A DNA stretch of 6,133 nucleotides from NCBI GenBank assembly GCA_051880395.1, contig JBJENW010000364.1:1-6133 (forward strand), in the 5' to 3' direction. Under the pieces are notes generated by a model that did no database searches, had not been told where the DNA came from, and worked only from the letters and a program-made list of their open reading frames with translations. The position numbers and the translations under genes were made by a program. Of the stretch, positions 1 through 6,045 are shown piece by piece. The DNA is from JBJENW01 sp051880395. Its GTDB lineage: Bacteria; Bacillota; Clostridia; Lachnospirales; Lachnospiraceae. Numbering within the stretch: the stretch's first letter is position 1; every line of letters begins with the position of its first letter.

Positions 1-294
1 GGAGATGCGCACTGGGGGTGGCTGGTTCAAAAGTGGCTTTGACAGAAATGCTAGTGAGCTCGGGCGGGTAAAATTGCGATGCCTTTGCTGTCTTGCCGTG
101 AGGCGGACAAACTGTGCGGATGTGTACACCAGAGAAAGAATCCGATTTTGAATCTTACTCTGGCGTACACATCCGTGCAGTTTGTCCGACATACGGAAGA
201 CAGCAAAAATAAAGCATCGCAATTTTGCCCGTCCGAACTCGACTTCATTTCTGTCTAGCCACTTTTGAACCAGCCACCCCCAGTGCGTATCCCC
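1..294. repeat. Large imperfect inverted repeat, MITE-like palindrome
   Basis: The left arm (1-142) is the reverse complement of the right arm (150-294) at roughly 85% of paired positions by hand alignment, around a 7-nt loop at 143-149. The outer block 8-38 against 257-287 is a perfect 31-bp match. Other long exact blocks include 68-80, which holds AAAATTGCGATGC, and the CGGATGTGTAC block near 118-128. Many arm differences are transitions, and some become G-U pairs if the left-to-right strand is transcribed. The right arm carries a 5-nt insertion of T/A relative to the left. Positions 1-7 still match 288-294 with two mismatches, so the element may begin before the window. No transposase or credible gene lies inside. 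It sits just beyond the terminator of the ABC operon. Best reading: a non-autonomous mobile or dispersed palindromic repeat. The repeat is certain; the mobile-element class is inference. Confidence 0.9.
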
Positions 295-359
295 CCGCCG
301 AATCCCGGAAACGTCCGCATAGGAGTTAATAGGATAAATAGAAATTTTTTATTTGAGCG

Positions 360-394
360 AAAAATTCTCCCATATGTTCATACATACGGGAGAA
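360..394 (-). terminator. Rho-independent terminator of the ABC operon
   Basis: Read on the minus strand, 394-383 (TTCTCCCGTATG) pairs with 376-365 (CATATGGGAGAA) as a 12-bp stem with one G-U pair and a 6-nt loop, followed directly by five U at 364-360. It begins 9 nt after the stop codon of the DUF4340 gene, so it ends the three-gene operon. The stretch between it and the left palindrome (295-359) shows only AT-rich sequence and no gene. Confidence 0.93.
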
Positions 395-403
395 CCTGAT
401 TCT

Positions 404-1000
404 TTACTGATCGCTGCTTTCGGACGCTTCGGATGTATCGCTTGCGCTCGTATCCTCTGCCTCCAGATCTTTCAATTTTTCTGTGAAACTCGTAGACAGA
501 TCGGATGTGATCAAATAGACATCGTCGCTGTCCGCCGTTTTAATATAATACTGCTGTGTTACTGCATTCTGCTCACCCAGAATCAGGGTGAGCGTCTCAT
601 CCTTGACAGTAAATGTCAGTTGTGTCGAATCATCTGAAAATCCATACTCTTTCAGTTCTGAATCATCCGATGATTCTATTTTTTCCTCAGCGGTCAGATT
701 TTGTGCCGCTTCCAGCATCGATTTTATCTTATTTTCGTCTACATCCACGGATGGATCTTTATCACAGGTCCAATCTCCGTCTTCTGTCTTTGTAAACGAA
801 AGCGTTTTTCCATTTACCGGATAAGAAAACGCACTGACATCTTCCACATCAAAATCCGTCAACGTGATCGTAGCTGCCGCCTCTTCTTCTTTTTCCTTTG
901 CTTTCTGTGCCTTGTTGTATTGCTGCAATCCAAAATAAGCACCGACACAGACGAGAAGAAGAATCACTACAACGATCAGTTGTTTTTTTTGTTTCTGCAT
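404..1000 (-). CDS. DUF4340 domain protein, ABC-transporter-associated
   Basis: A protein of 198 residues with one N-terminal membrane helix at about residues 8-25, preceded by lysines (MQKQKKQ), so the body should lie outside the membrane. A short charged segment follows (about 28-40, rich in K, E, A). The core at about 45-175 has the pattern of DUF4340 proteins: a W residue before a P..VD segment, a region with LTAEEKIE, a YGF motif, then beta-rich repeats ending in YYIK and DVYLI. The last 20 residues are almost all S, T, D, E and A. Cys18 lies in LLVC, which is a poor lipobox, so a lipoprotein is unlikely. The ATG at 1000 follows the TAA of the permease gene with no gap; an AAGGAG at 1016-1011 inside the upstream gene drives it. 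DUF4340 proteins commonly accompany Gld-like ABC transporters, often in longer or duplicated form; their role is unknown. Confidence 0.88.
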   Translation of the reverse strand: MQKQKKQLIVVVILLLVCVGAYFGLQQYNKAQKAKEKEEEAAATITLTDFDVEDVSAFSYPVNGKTLSFTKTEDGDWTCDKDPSVDVDENKIKSMLEAAQNLTAEEKIESSDDSELKEYGFSDDSTQLTFTVKDETLTLILGEQNAVTQQYYIKTADSDDVYLITSDLSTSFTEKLKDLEAEDTSASDTSEASESSDQ

Positions 1001-3184
1001 TTATCTCTTTCTCCTTCCTACCCAAATCACAATGCCGACTGCAAGTAACAACAGAGGAAGAAATACAATACATACCAGACCGGCAATGATCACGACAATC
1101 GGTGTGATCGTCAATGTACTGCTGTCATAAGCCTTGACCGGAATGACAATACTTGGATTGTCTTCACTCTTAAATTTATTGATGCAATTTGTAAACAGAT
1201 TTAAATTATTTCCAGATACATATTGATCCGCTTCATCCGTAAATAAGAGGCTTGAACCAAATAACATAATCTCGGTATCCGTTTTTTCTGTTTCACTCTC
1301 TGTCTCTGCATCCTTGTCTGTATCCGCATCTGTTTGAGTCTCATTGGATGCTACAATATCAAGTCCCACTTCAAACGGGCCATCCACATCCCCTTTCGCC
1401 TTGTCAAAGCTTTCTGCATTTTCCACATCTTTCTTTGCATAAGAATCATCTGATGTCGTCAAAAGACTCGTCACCGTCTGGCTTCCATCCGCAACATCTT
1501 TATGTGTAAAACCAATCGAGTATGGTACCATCAGATAACTGTCCGAACATCCGTCTAACAGTTCACTGGCTCCCATCTGAGGAAGAAGGAAAAATGGCTG
1601 CTGATAATAACGGCTCTTGTCGCTGTCAACGACCAATCCATTCTCAGCCGTAACGCCATACGCTTCTAAAATACTATAAAAATTTTCCATTTTTTCGTTG
1701 GTGTACGTTCCTAAAATTAACGCTTTCCCACCTTTTTTGAGGTAATCCTTGACTTTTTTCGCATCATCTTGTGAGAAATCTTTCGTCGGTCCACTGATGA
1801 CGATTCCGGCCGCATCTTCTGGAATCTCATCATAATCCATCAGATTCATCGTCGATGTTGTAATGTTCGCCTTTTCGATTGCCTCTGAAAACGAACCCGC
1901 CAATGCGGTTTCCCCATGTCCTTCAATTTCATAAAGAACCGGCATTGTCTCATCCGTCACATACTGAATCGCGCTTGTTACTTTTCCCTCTCCATCGTAT
2001 CCGGTCGGACTTGAAGACTGCTGTGTGTACATACTGTACTGAGAAGAATCACTGCTATATTCATAAATGTCTCCGTAGCTTACAACTTTTGAACGTTTTC
2101 CACAAACAACGATCAGACTGTTCTGATATGGCGCATCATCCGTGTATTTGGAATAAAATTTCGGTGAAACAGCCGGATCCTTGTAGGAGACGGTTACATG
2201 TTTTGACGCATCTGCATAGCATTGCAGTGTACGCTTTAACGTTTCATCCGAAGAGCTCTCTTTTGCCAGAACATAAATGGTCACATCCTCTTTCAGACCG
2301 CTTAATAATTTTCGCGTATCATCCGTGATCGAATACAATTTCTGAGCTGTCAGATCTAGTTTTGTAATGCGGTCCGGTACTGCCCCGATCACAAAGTTTA
2401 CTGCGATCACAAGTGCCGCCACAACTGCGATAAATCCGGTGCTGAATGCTCCTGTCTTCCATGTTTTTTTCGAGACGGTCCATCTGCGTTTCTGGATGGA
2501 CTGTGTCGCAAAGAACAAGAATAACGCGATTACAGAAAGATAATAAACCACACTTGTCAGATCGATCGTCCCGTTAAAGAAATCATTTACCGGTGTTGAC
2601 AGATCGTAACAGCTTAAAATCTTTGTCACAATATTTCCGGTCTGAGAAATCATACTGCAGATTCCGGACATTAAATATCCGACAAATAAAAACAGGAACG
2701 ATAATACCGCTGCAATTACCTGGCTCTCTGTCAAAGATGACACAAACACACAGATTGAAATGAATGTCAGACCAAACAGCCAGTATCCGAACAGCGCAAT
2801 GTAAGAATTACGAAAAGAAACCGGTCCGAAAATTCTCAAAAACAGTGGTGTTACGGCATAAATTGCAACTGTGATCGTAAAGATCGCCGCCAGTGCCAAA
2901 AATTTCCCCATAACCAATTTTCCGACTGTCACCGGGCTTGTCAATACCAGCTGATCGGTACGTGTCCGTTTTTCGTCTGCCAGACAACGCATCGACAAGA
3001 TTGGAATCGTGATCAGACAGATAAATGTGATACTCGATACCGGACTTGCAATGTCCGGCTGTCCATTATATAAACAGGAAATATAAAAATATAATCCGTA
3101 AATACACAGAGAAACTGCGATAAATAACCAGCCGATGACGGTCTGGAAATAGGATTTAAACTCTCTCTTAAATATAGCAAGCAT
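1001..3184 (-). CDS. Fused ABC-2 permease and GldG-like auxiliary protein
   Basis: A 727-residue protein joining two parts that are separate (GldF and GldG) in Bacteroidetes. Residues 1-230 are an ABC-2 type permease with about six membrane helices (near 14-37, 48-66, 93-115, 127-150, 155-176, 211-228) and the cytoplasmic LADEKRTRTDQLVLTSPV segment typical of ABC-2 permeases. A basic linker (231-243) leads to a seventh helix (248-268), then an extracytoplasmic GldG/ABC_transp_aux region (about 270-690) with LYSITD near 283, GHGE at 422-425 and a Rossmann-like GGKALILG near 485-492. An acidic T/D/E-rich tract (616-638) interrupts it. A last helix (693-719) ends with basic WVGRRKR. The ATG at 3184 overlaps the ATPase stop by 1 nt (TAATG), with AAAGGAG at 3201-3195, which implies translational coupling. 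It should be the membrane half of the transporter; the substrate is not deducible. Confidence 0.92.
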   Translation of the reverse strand: MLAIFKREFKSYFQTVIGWLFIAVSLCIYGLYFYISCLYNGQPDIASPVSSITFICLITIPILSMRCLADEKRTRTDQLVLTSPVTVGKLVMGKFLALAAIFTITVAIYAVTPLFLRIFGPVSFRNSYIALFGYWLFGLTFISICVFVSSLTESQVIAAVLSFLFLFVGYLMSGICSMISQTGNIVTKILSCYDLSTPVNDFFNGTIDLTSVVYYLSVIALFLFFATQSIQKRRWTVSKKTWKTGAFSTGFIAVVAALVIAVNFVIGAVPDRITKLDLTAQKLYSITDDTRKLLSGLKEDVTIYVLAKESSSDETLKRTLQCYADASKHVTVSYKDPAVSPKFYSKYTDDAPYQNSLIVVCGKRSKVVSYGDIYEYSSDSSQYSMYTQQSSSPTGYDGEGKVTSAIQYVTDETMPVLYEIEGHGETALAGSFSEAIEKANITTSTMNLMDYDEIPEDAAGIVISGPTKDFSQDDAKKVKDYLKKGGKALILGTYTNEKMENFYSILEAYGVTAENGLVVDSDKSRYYQQPFFLLPQMGASELLDGCSDSYLMVPYSIGFTHKDVADGSQTVTSLLTTSDDSYAKKDVENAESFDKAKGDVDGPFEVGLDIVASNETQTDADTDKDAETESETEKTDTEIMLFGSSLLFTDEADQYVSGNNLNLFTNCINKFKSEDNPSIVIPVKAYDSSTLTITPIVVIIAGLVCIVFLPLLLLAVGIVIWVGRRKR

Positions 3185-4263
3185 TACTGTACGTCTCCTT
3201 TCTCTGCTGTTTTTGTCTGCCCTGCTGTCTCTTGCGCCTGTGCTGCATTTTCAGGCGAAATGGGATTTGGTTCAGAAGAAGACAGCGGTTCTGTCAGACG
3301 CGCTTTGACCTGTTGTGCCAGATCCGGCGTACTCTGACCGGTCACCTTCAAGAAGACATCTTCCAGAGACTTCGTCACAGTGATCATTTCAAGCAACGGA
3401 AGGTTCTTTTTTGCAAATGCCAAAAACACTGCTTCTCTGATATCTGCATCCTTTTTTGATCGAACCAATACTTTTACCTGTCCATCCTCCTCTGCTGGTT
3501 TGATATCGAAATCATCCACATTTTCTACCGTATGTAACGTTGCCCGTACATCGGTTTGGGCACCTTTTACCAACAAAGAAAGTTCCTGCGCGCCTGCGAT
3601 CGTACTCGTCAAATGTTCTGCCGTATCACTCGCCACTAGTTTTCCTTTTGCGATAATAAACACATGGTCACAAACCGCACTGATCTCACTTAGAATATGC
3701 GAACTCAAAATTACTGTATGGCGCTTTCCAAGCGTTTTGATCAGATCACGAATCTCAATGATCTGTTTCGGATCGAGACCAACCGTCGGCTCATCCAAAA
3801 TGATCACCTCCGGATAACCGAGTACTGCCTGTGCCAATCCGACACGTTGTTTGTAACCTTTGGAAAGATTCTTGATCAGACGATGTTCCATATCGGTGAT
3901 CTTTGTAAGTTCCATTGCCTCCGCAATATTCTTTTTTCGTTCACTCTTTTTAATTTTTTTCAGTTCTGCGACAAATTTCAAATACTCGCCCACCGTCATG
4001 TCCAAATACAATGGCGGTATTTCCGGCAAATACCCAATACATTTTTTTGCTTCCTCCGGATTCGTGAAAATATCAAATCCATTGATTTTTACTTCACCGC
4101 TTGTTGCCCCAAGATATCCGGTGATGATATTCATTGTCGTAGATTTTCCTGCACCGTTCGGACCTAAGAAACCGTATATTTTTCCTGACTCGATGTTCAG
4201 ACTCAAATCATCTACTGCAACATGATTTCCGTATTTTTTTGTCAGATGATTGATTTCAATCAC
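3184..4263 (-). CDS. ABC transporter ATP-binding protein, GldA/NatA-like
   Basis: A 359-residue ATPase with a complete nucleotide-binding domain: A-loop Tyr11, Walker A GPNGAGKST at 34-42, a GYLPE at 77-81 where Glu stands at the usual Q-loop Gln (common in ABC-2 linked ATPases), signature LSKGYKQR at 133-140, Walker B VIILDEP at 153-159, D-loop GLD at 162-164 and switch His189. Residues 220-310 match the extra C-terminal region found in GldA/CcmA-type ATPases. The final 50 residues are a low-complexity tail rich in P, Q, S, E and A. It hydrolyses ATP on the cytoplasmic face to power the permease encoded just downstream, and every catalytic motif is intact. It is the first gene of the operon and starts with GTG. 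Close homology to drug or Na+ exporters of the same ATPase class means the substrate cannot be named. Confidence 0.96.
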   Translation of the reverse strand: MIEINHLTKKYGNHVAVDDLSLNIESGKIYGFLGPNGAGKSTTMNIITGYLGATSGEVKINGFDIFTNPEEAKKCIGYLPEIPPLYLDMTVGEYLKFVAELKKIKKSERKKNIAEAMELTKITDMEHRLIKNLSKGYKQRVGLAQAVLGYPEVIILDEPTVGLDPKQIIEIRDLIKTLGKRHTVILSSHILSEISAVCDHVFIIAKGKLVASDTAEHLTSTIAGAQELSLLVKGAQTDVRATLHTVENVDDFDIKPAEEDGQVKVLVRSKKDADIREAVFLAFAKKNLPLLEMITVTKSLEDVFLKVTGQSTPDLAQQVKARLTEPLSSSEPNPISPENAAQAQETAGQTKTAEKGDVQ

Positions 4264-4270
4264 AGTAATT

Positions 4271-4277
4271 CCTCCTT
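4271..4277 (-). promoter_or_regulatory. Ribosome binding site deciding the GTG start at 4263
   Basis: AAGGAGG on the minus strand lies 7 nt before GTG at 4263-4261. No in-frame ATG is better placed, and the N-terminus it gives (MIEINHLTKKYG) is exactly that of this ATPase family. Confidence 0.88.
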
Positions 4278-4323
4278 ATTTTTTCTTTCCTAATTCGGGT
4301 ATCGCTCTCACCCAAATCACTCC

Positions 4324-4351
4324 ATTTTACTTTATGGGATATATGTGTTAA
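4324..4351 (-). promoter_or_regulatory. Candidate sigma-A promoter of the ABC operon
   Basis: On the minus strand TTAACA (4351-4346) and TAAAAT (4329-4324) are each one base from consensus and are separated by 16 nt. Transcription would start near 4317 and give a leader of about 54 nt before the GTG. That leader contains a small GGGT/ACCC hairpin around 4295-4315 and the ribosome site. The promoter lies downstream of the U8 element at 4398-4490, so the operon need not depend on purA read-through. Prediction by eye only. Confidence 0.55.
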
Positions 4352-4367
4352 AAAGACGATTATTTTG

Positions 4368-4384
4368 TGTTCATTTTGTGAACA
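4368..4384. promoter_or_regulatory. Operator-like inverted repeat upstream of the ABC promoter
   Basis: TGTTCA and TGAACA form a perfect 6-bp inverted repeat separated by TTTTG. It sits 17 nt upstream of the predicted -35 box of the ABC operon. The arm size and spacing fit a dimeric regulator site, but no regulator gene is in the window, and it could equally be a small chance hairpin. Confidence 0.35.
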
Positions 4385-4397
4385 ACAACCACATCGG

Positions 4398-4490
4398 AAA
4401 AAAAATGCACCTGAGAGACATAATATCAGATCAGACAGCGCGGTTCTATAGACGCTGTTTCTCTTCATCACATCTGTCTTGTGCATTTTT
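4398..4490 (-). terminator. Nested hairpin ending in U8: purA terminator or structured RNA
   Basis: On the minus strand 4490-4481 (AAAAATGCAC) pairs perfectly with 4410-4401, and the run of eight U at 4405-4398 overlaps and follows the 3' arm. The 70-nt interior is itself structured: ACAGCG and CGCTGT close a hairpin (4458-4453 with 4440-4435) around a 12-nt loop, and a CAGAT/ATCTG pair lies outside it. AGACAG at 4479-4474 can pair instead with CTGTCT at 4438-4433, so two folds compete. Ordinary intrinsic terminators do not have a 70-nt interior. It may be the distal terminator of purA, an attenuator-like leader, or a small RNA with its own terminator. I do not recognise a riboswitch class. 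Confidence 0.55.
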
Positions 4491-4531
4491 CATGAGATCA
4501 GAAGCTCCCGTTTTCTTCTCTCATACTCTAT

Positions 4532-4559
4532 TGTAACAATTCCGCATGGAATGATTACA
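4532..4559 (-). other. 3' hairpin just after purA stop, no U tract
   Basis: Minus-strand 4559-4548 pairs with 4543-4532 as a 12-nt stem with one G-U pair and one mismatch around the loop ATGC. It starts 1 nt past the purA TAA. The following bases (ATAGAG) contain no U run, so it is not a standard intrinsic terminator; it could protect the 3' end of the mRNA. Confidence 0.55.
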
Positions 4560-4560
4560 C

Positions 4561-5838
4561 TTATTTACGATAAATGATATCCTCTCTGCCCGGTCCATTG
4601 GATACCATCGTGATCGGATATCCGATCTTTTCCTCGATAAATTCGACATAACGACGACAATTTTCCGGTAAATCTTCATACTTTTTAATGCCACGGATAT
4701 CACATTTCCAGCCCGGAAGTGTTTCATAGATCGGTTTTGCTTTTTCAAGCTGAATTGTATTCGGAAATTCTGTGGTCTGTTTTCCATCAATTTCATAGGC
4801 TACACAGACCGGAATCTCATCGAGGTATCCCAAAACATCCAGTACTGTAAATGCCACATCAGTCGTACCCTGCAGGCGACAGCCGTACTTGCTGGCCACA
4901 CAGTCAAACCAACCCATCCGGCGCGGACGTCCTGTCGTAGCACCGAATTCTCCACCGTCACCGCCGCGTCTGCGAAGTTCATCTGCCTCATCACCAAAAA
5001 TCTCACTTACAAATGCACCTGCTCCGACTGCAGAAGAATAAGCCTTGCATACGGTTACAATCTGTTTGATCTCATATGGCGGGATCCCTGCTCCGATCGC
5101 ACCATATGCAGCCAGTGTAGAAGAAGACGTTACCATCGGATAAATACCGTGATCCGGATCTTTCAATGTACCAAGCTGTCCCTCTAATAAGATCTCTTTT
5201 CCTTCTTTGATCGCTTTATCCAAATAAGAAGATACATCACATACATATGGTTCGATCATATCACGGTATTCATGCATCGTCTGAAGCAATTCATCCGGAT
5301 CGATCAATGGTTTATTGTACAAATATTTTAACAACACATTTTTTGCCTCGCATACCGTTGCAATCTTATCTTTTAAAAATGCATCGTCAAACAGTTCATT
5401 TACCTGAAAACCGATTTTTGCATATTTATCGGAATAAAACGGTGCGATACCGGATTTTGTGGAACCGAAAGATTTTCCGCCCAAACGCTCTTCTTCATAC
5501 TGATCAAATAAAATATGATACGGCATCACAATCTGCGCTCTGTCTGATACTAAGATCTTTGGCTTTGGCACACCTTTGTCCGTAATCGATTTGATTTCAT
5601 TCATCAATACCGGAATATTTAATGCAACACCATTACCGATAACGCTGGTGGTATGATCGTAAAACACACCTGACGGTAATGTATGTAACGCAAATTTACC
5701 ATAATTATTGACAATCGTATGTCCGGCATTGGCACCACCTTGAAAACGAACGATAATGTCAGCATTTTCTGCCAACATATCCGTGATTTTTCCTTTTCCT
5801 TCGTCGCCCCAATTTGCTCCGACTACTGCTTTTACCAT
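4561..5838 (-). CDS. purA: Adenylosuccinate synthetase
   Basis: Catalyses IMP + aspartate + GTP to adenylosuccinate + GDP + Pi, the first committed step from IMP to AMP, in the cytoplasm. The 425-residue product is close to the usual length of about 430. Visible motifs: WGDEGKGK at 10-17 with catalytic Asp12, NAGHT at 37-41 with catalytic His40, DHGIYPMVTSSS at 229-240, GATTGRPRR at 299-307, LDVL, and C-terminal SNGPGRED. Several positions differ from the Escherichia coli type: GSTKSGIAP (125-133) replaces GTTGRGIGP, Lys141 stands where Arg143 is expected, EGQLGT (219-224) replaces EGAQGT, and KAYSSAVGAG (265-274) replaces KAYTTRVGEG. I infer a divergent but active lineage variant. The ATG at 5838 is chosen over an in-frame ATG 39 codons upstream because of the ribosome site at 5853-5847 and the family's MVKAVVG start. 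It appears to be transcribed alone. Confidence 0.96.
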   Translation of the reverse strand: MVKAVVGANWGDEGKGKITDMLAENADIIVRFQGGANAGHTIVNNYGKFALHTLPSGVFYDHTTSVIGNGVALNIPVLMNEIKSITDKGVPKPKILVSDRAQIVMPYHILFDQYEEERLGGKSFGSTKSGIAPFYSDKYAKIGFQVNELFDDAFLKDKIATVCEAKNVLLKYLYNKPLIDPDELLQTMHEYRDMIEPYVCDVSSYLDKAIKEGKEILLEGQLGTLKDPDHGIYPMVTSSSTLAAYGAIGAGIPPYEIKQIVTVCKAYSSAVGAGAFVSEIFGDEADELRRRGGDGGEFGATTGRPRRMGWFDCVASKYGCRLQGTTDVAFTVLDVLGYLDEIPVCVAYEIDGKQTTEFPNTIQLEKAKPIYETLPGWKCDIRGIKKYEDLPENCRRYVEFIEEKIGYPITMVSNGPGREDIIYRK

Positions 5839-5846
5839 TCTTGATT

Positions 5847-5853
5847 CCTCCTT
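5847..5853 (-). promoter_or_regulatory. Ribosome binding site deciding the purA start at 5838
   Basis: AAGGAGG lies 8 nt before ATG at 5838-5836 on the minus strand. The upstream in-frame ATG at 5955 lies inside the predicted promoter and would add 39 basic, Cys-rich residues unlike any PurA, so it is rejected. Confidence 0.93.
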
Positions 5854-5854
5854 G

Positions 5855-5902
5855 CATGTATCTACATGTTTTCTATACTTTTCCCGGCAGACTCTGCCAT
5901 AG
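5855..5902 (-). other. purA leader hairpins next to the ribosome site
   Basis: Two small stems lie in the purA 5' leader. GGCAG/CTGCC (5898-5894 with 5890-5886) has a 3-nt loop and is closed further out by CTAT/ATAG (5902-5899 with 5876-5873). CATGTA/TACATG (5868-5863 with 5860-5855) ends 1 nt before AAGGAGG. They might influence translation, but each is short and neither matches a riboswitch I know. Confidence 0.4.
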
Positions 5903-5904
5903 AT

Positions 5905-5947
5905 TTTTCGAATGTAAAAACAGGATTTTTCCGTTCTTACTTTTCGA
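5905..5947 (-). repeat. Direct repeat TCGAAAA spaced 36 bp in purA leader
   Basis: On the minus strand TCGAAAA occurs at 5947-5941 and 5911-5905, in contexts ATAATCGAAAAGT and ACATTCGAAAAAT. Both match about 10 of 13 positions of the Bacillus PurBox as I remember it (AWWWCCGAACWWT), with the same two core deviations. The classical pair is inverted, whereas these are direct, so PurR binding is only a weak possibility. Confidence 0.3.
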
Positions 5948-5975
5948 TTATACACGAATTTTTTGCATAAGTAAA
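5947..5975 (-). promoter_or_regulatory. purA promoter
   Basis: On the minus strand TTTACT (5975-5970, 4 of 6 to the -35 consensus) and a perfect TATAAT (5952-5947) are separated by 17 nt. Transcription should start near 5940 and give a leader of about 100 nt. A second TATAAT occurs upstream at 5991-5986 but has no good -35 partner. Confidence 0.72.
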
Positions 5976-5992
5976 ATCAATGCTCATTATAT

Positions 5993-6005
5993 TTGATATA
6001 ATCAA
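5993..6005. promoter_or_regulatory. Small inverted repeat upstream of the purA promoter
   Basis: TTGAT and ATCAA are 5-bp inverted arms around ATA, 18 nt upstream of the purA -35 box. It could be an operator, but such a short AT-rich palindrome may arise by chance. Confidence 0.22.
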
Positions 6006-6045
6006 TATTTATGCCTTATATTCACGCACAGCCTTTACTCTTTAT

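Noticed and set aside
51..248. A 65-codon minus-strand reading frame inside the palindrome
   Set aside because: It spans both arms and the loop of the inverted repeat, so its peptide is only a by-product of the palindrome. It lacks a ribosome site and has an unnatural Cys/Ser-rich composition.
404..1000. Lipoprotein processing of the DUF4340 protein at Cys18
   Set aside because: LLVC has Val at the position before Cys where small residues are normally required, and the Cys lies inside the hydrophobic core of the helix.
1879..2328. A 149-codon plus-strand frame
   Set aside because: It lies entirely antisense to the GldG-like domain, which has clear motifs; its composition (His, Pro, Leu, Cys rich) is typical of an antisense shadow and no ribosome site is present.
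3380..4225. Several plus-strand frames antisense to the ATPase
   Set aside because: The minus-strand ATPase has every expected motif across this interval; the antisense frames have no recognisable domain.
4398..4490. T-box leader, suggested by GAACCGCG within the nested hairpin
   Set aside because: The UGGN bulge that binds the tRNA end is missing (TATAG stands there), no specifier stem is visible, and the downstream genes are not amino-acid related.
4561..5838. PurZ-like 2-aminoadenylosuccinate synthetase
   Set aside because: PurZ enzymes are shorter and, as I recall, alter the catalytic Asp of the N-terminal motif; here GDEGKGK with Asp12 and full length are kept, and the context is chromosomal.
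5839..5955. A 39-codon N-terminal extension of PurA from an upstream ATG
   Set aside because: The ATG at 5838 has an ideal ribosome site and the family N-terminus; the extension overlaps the predicted -10 box and leader.
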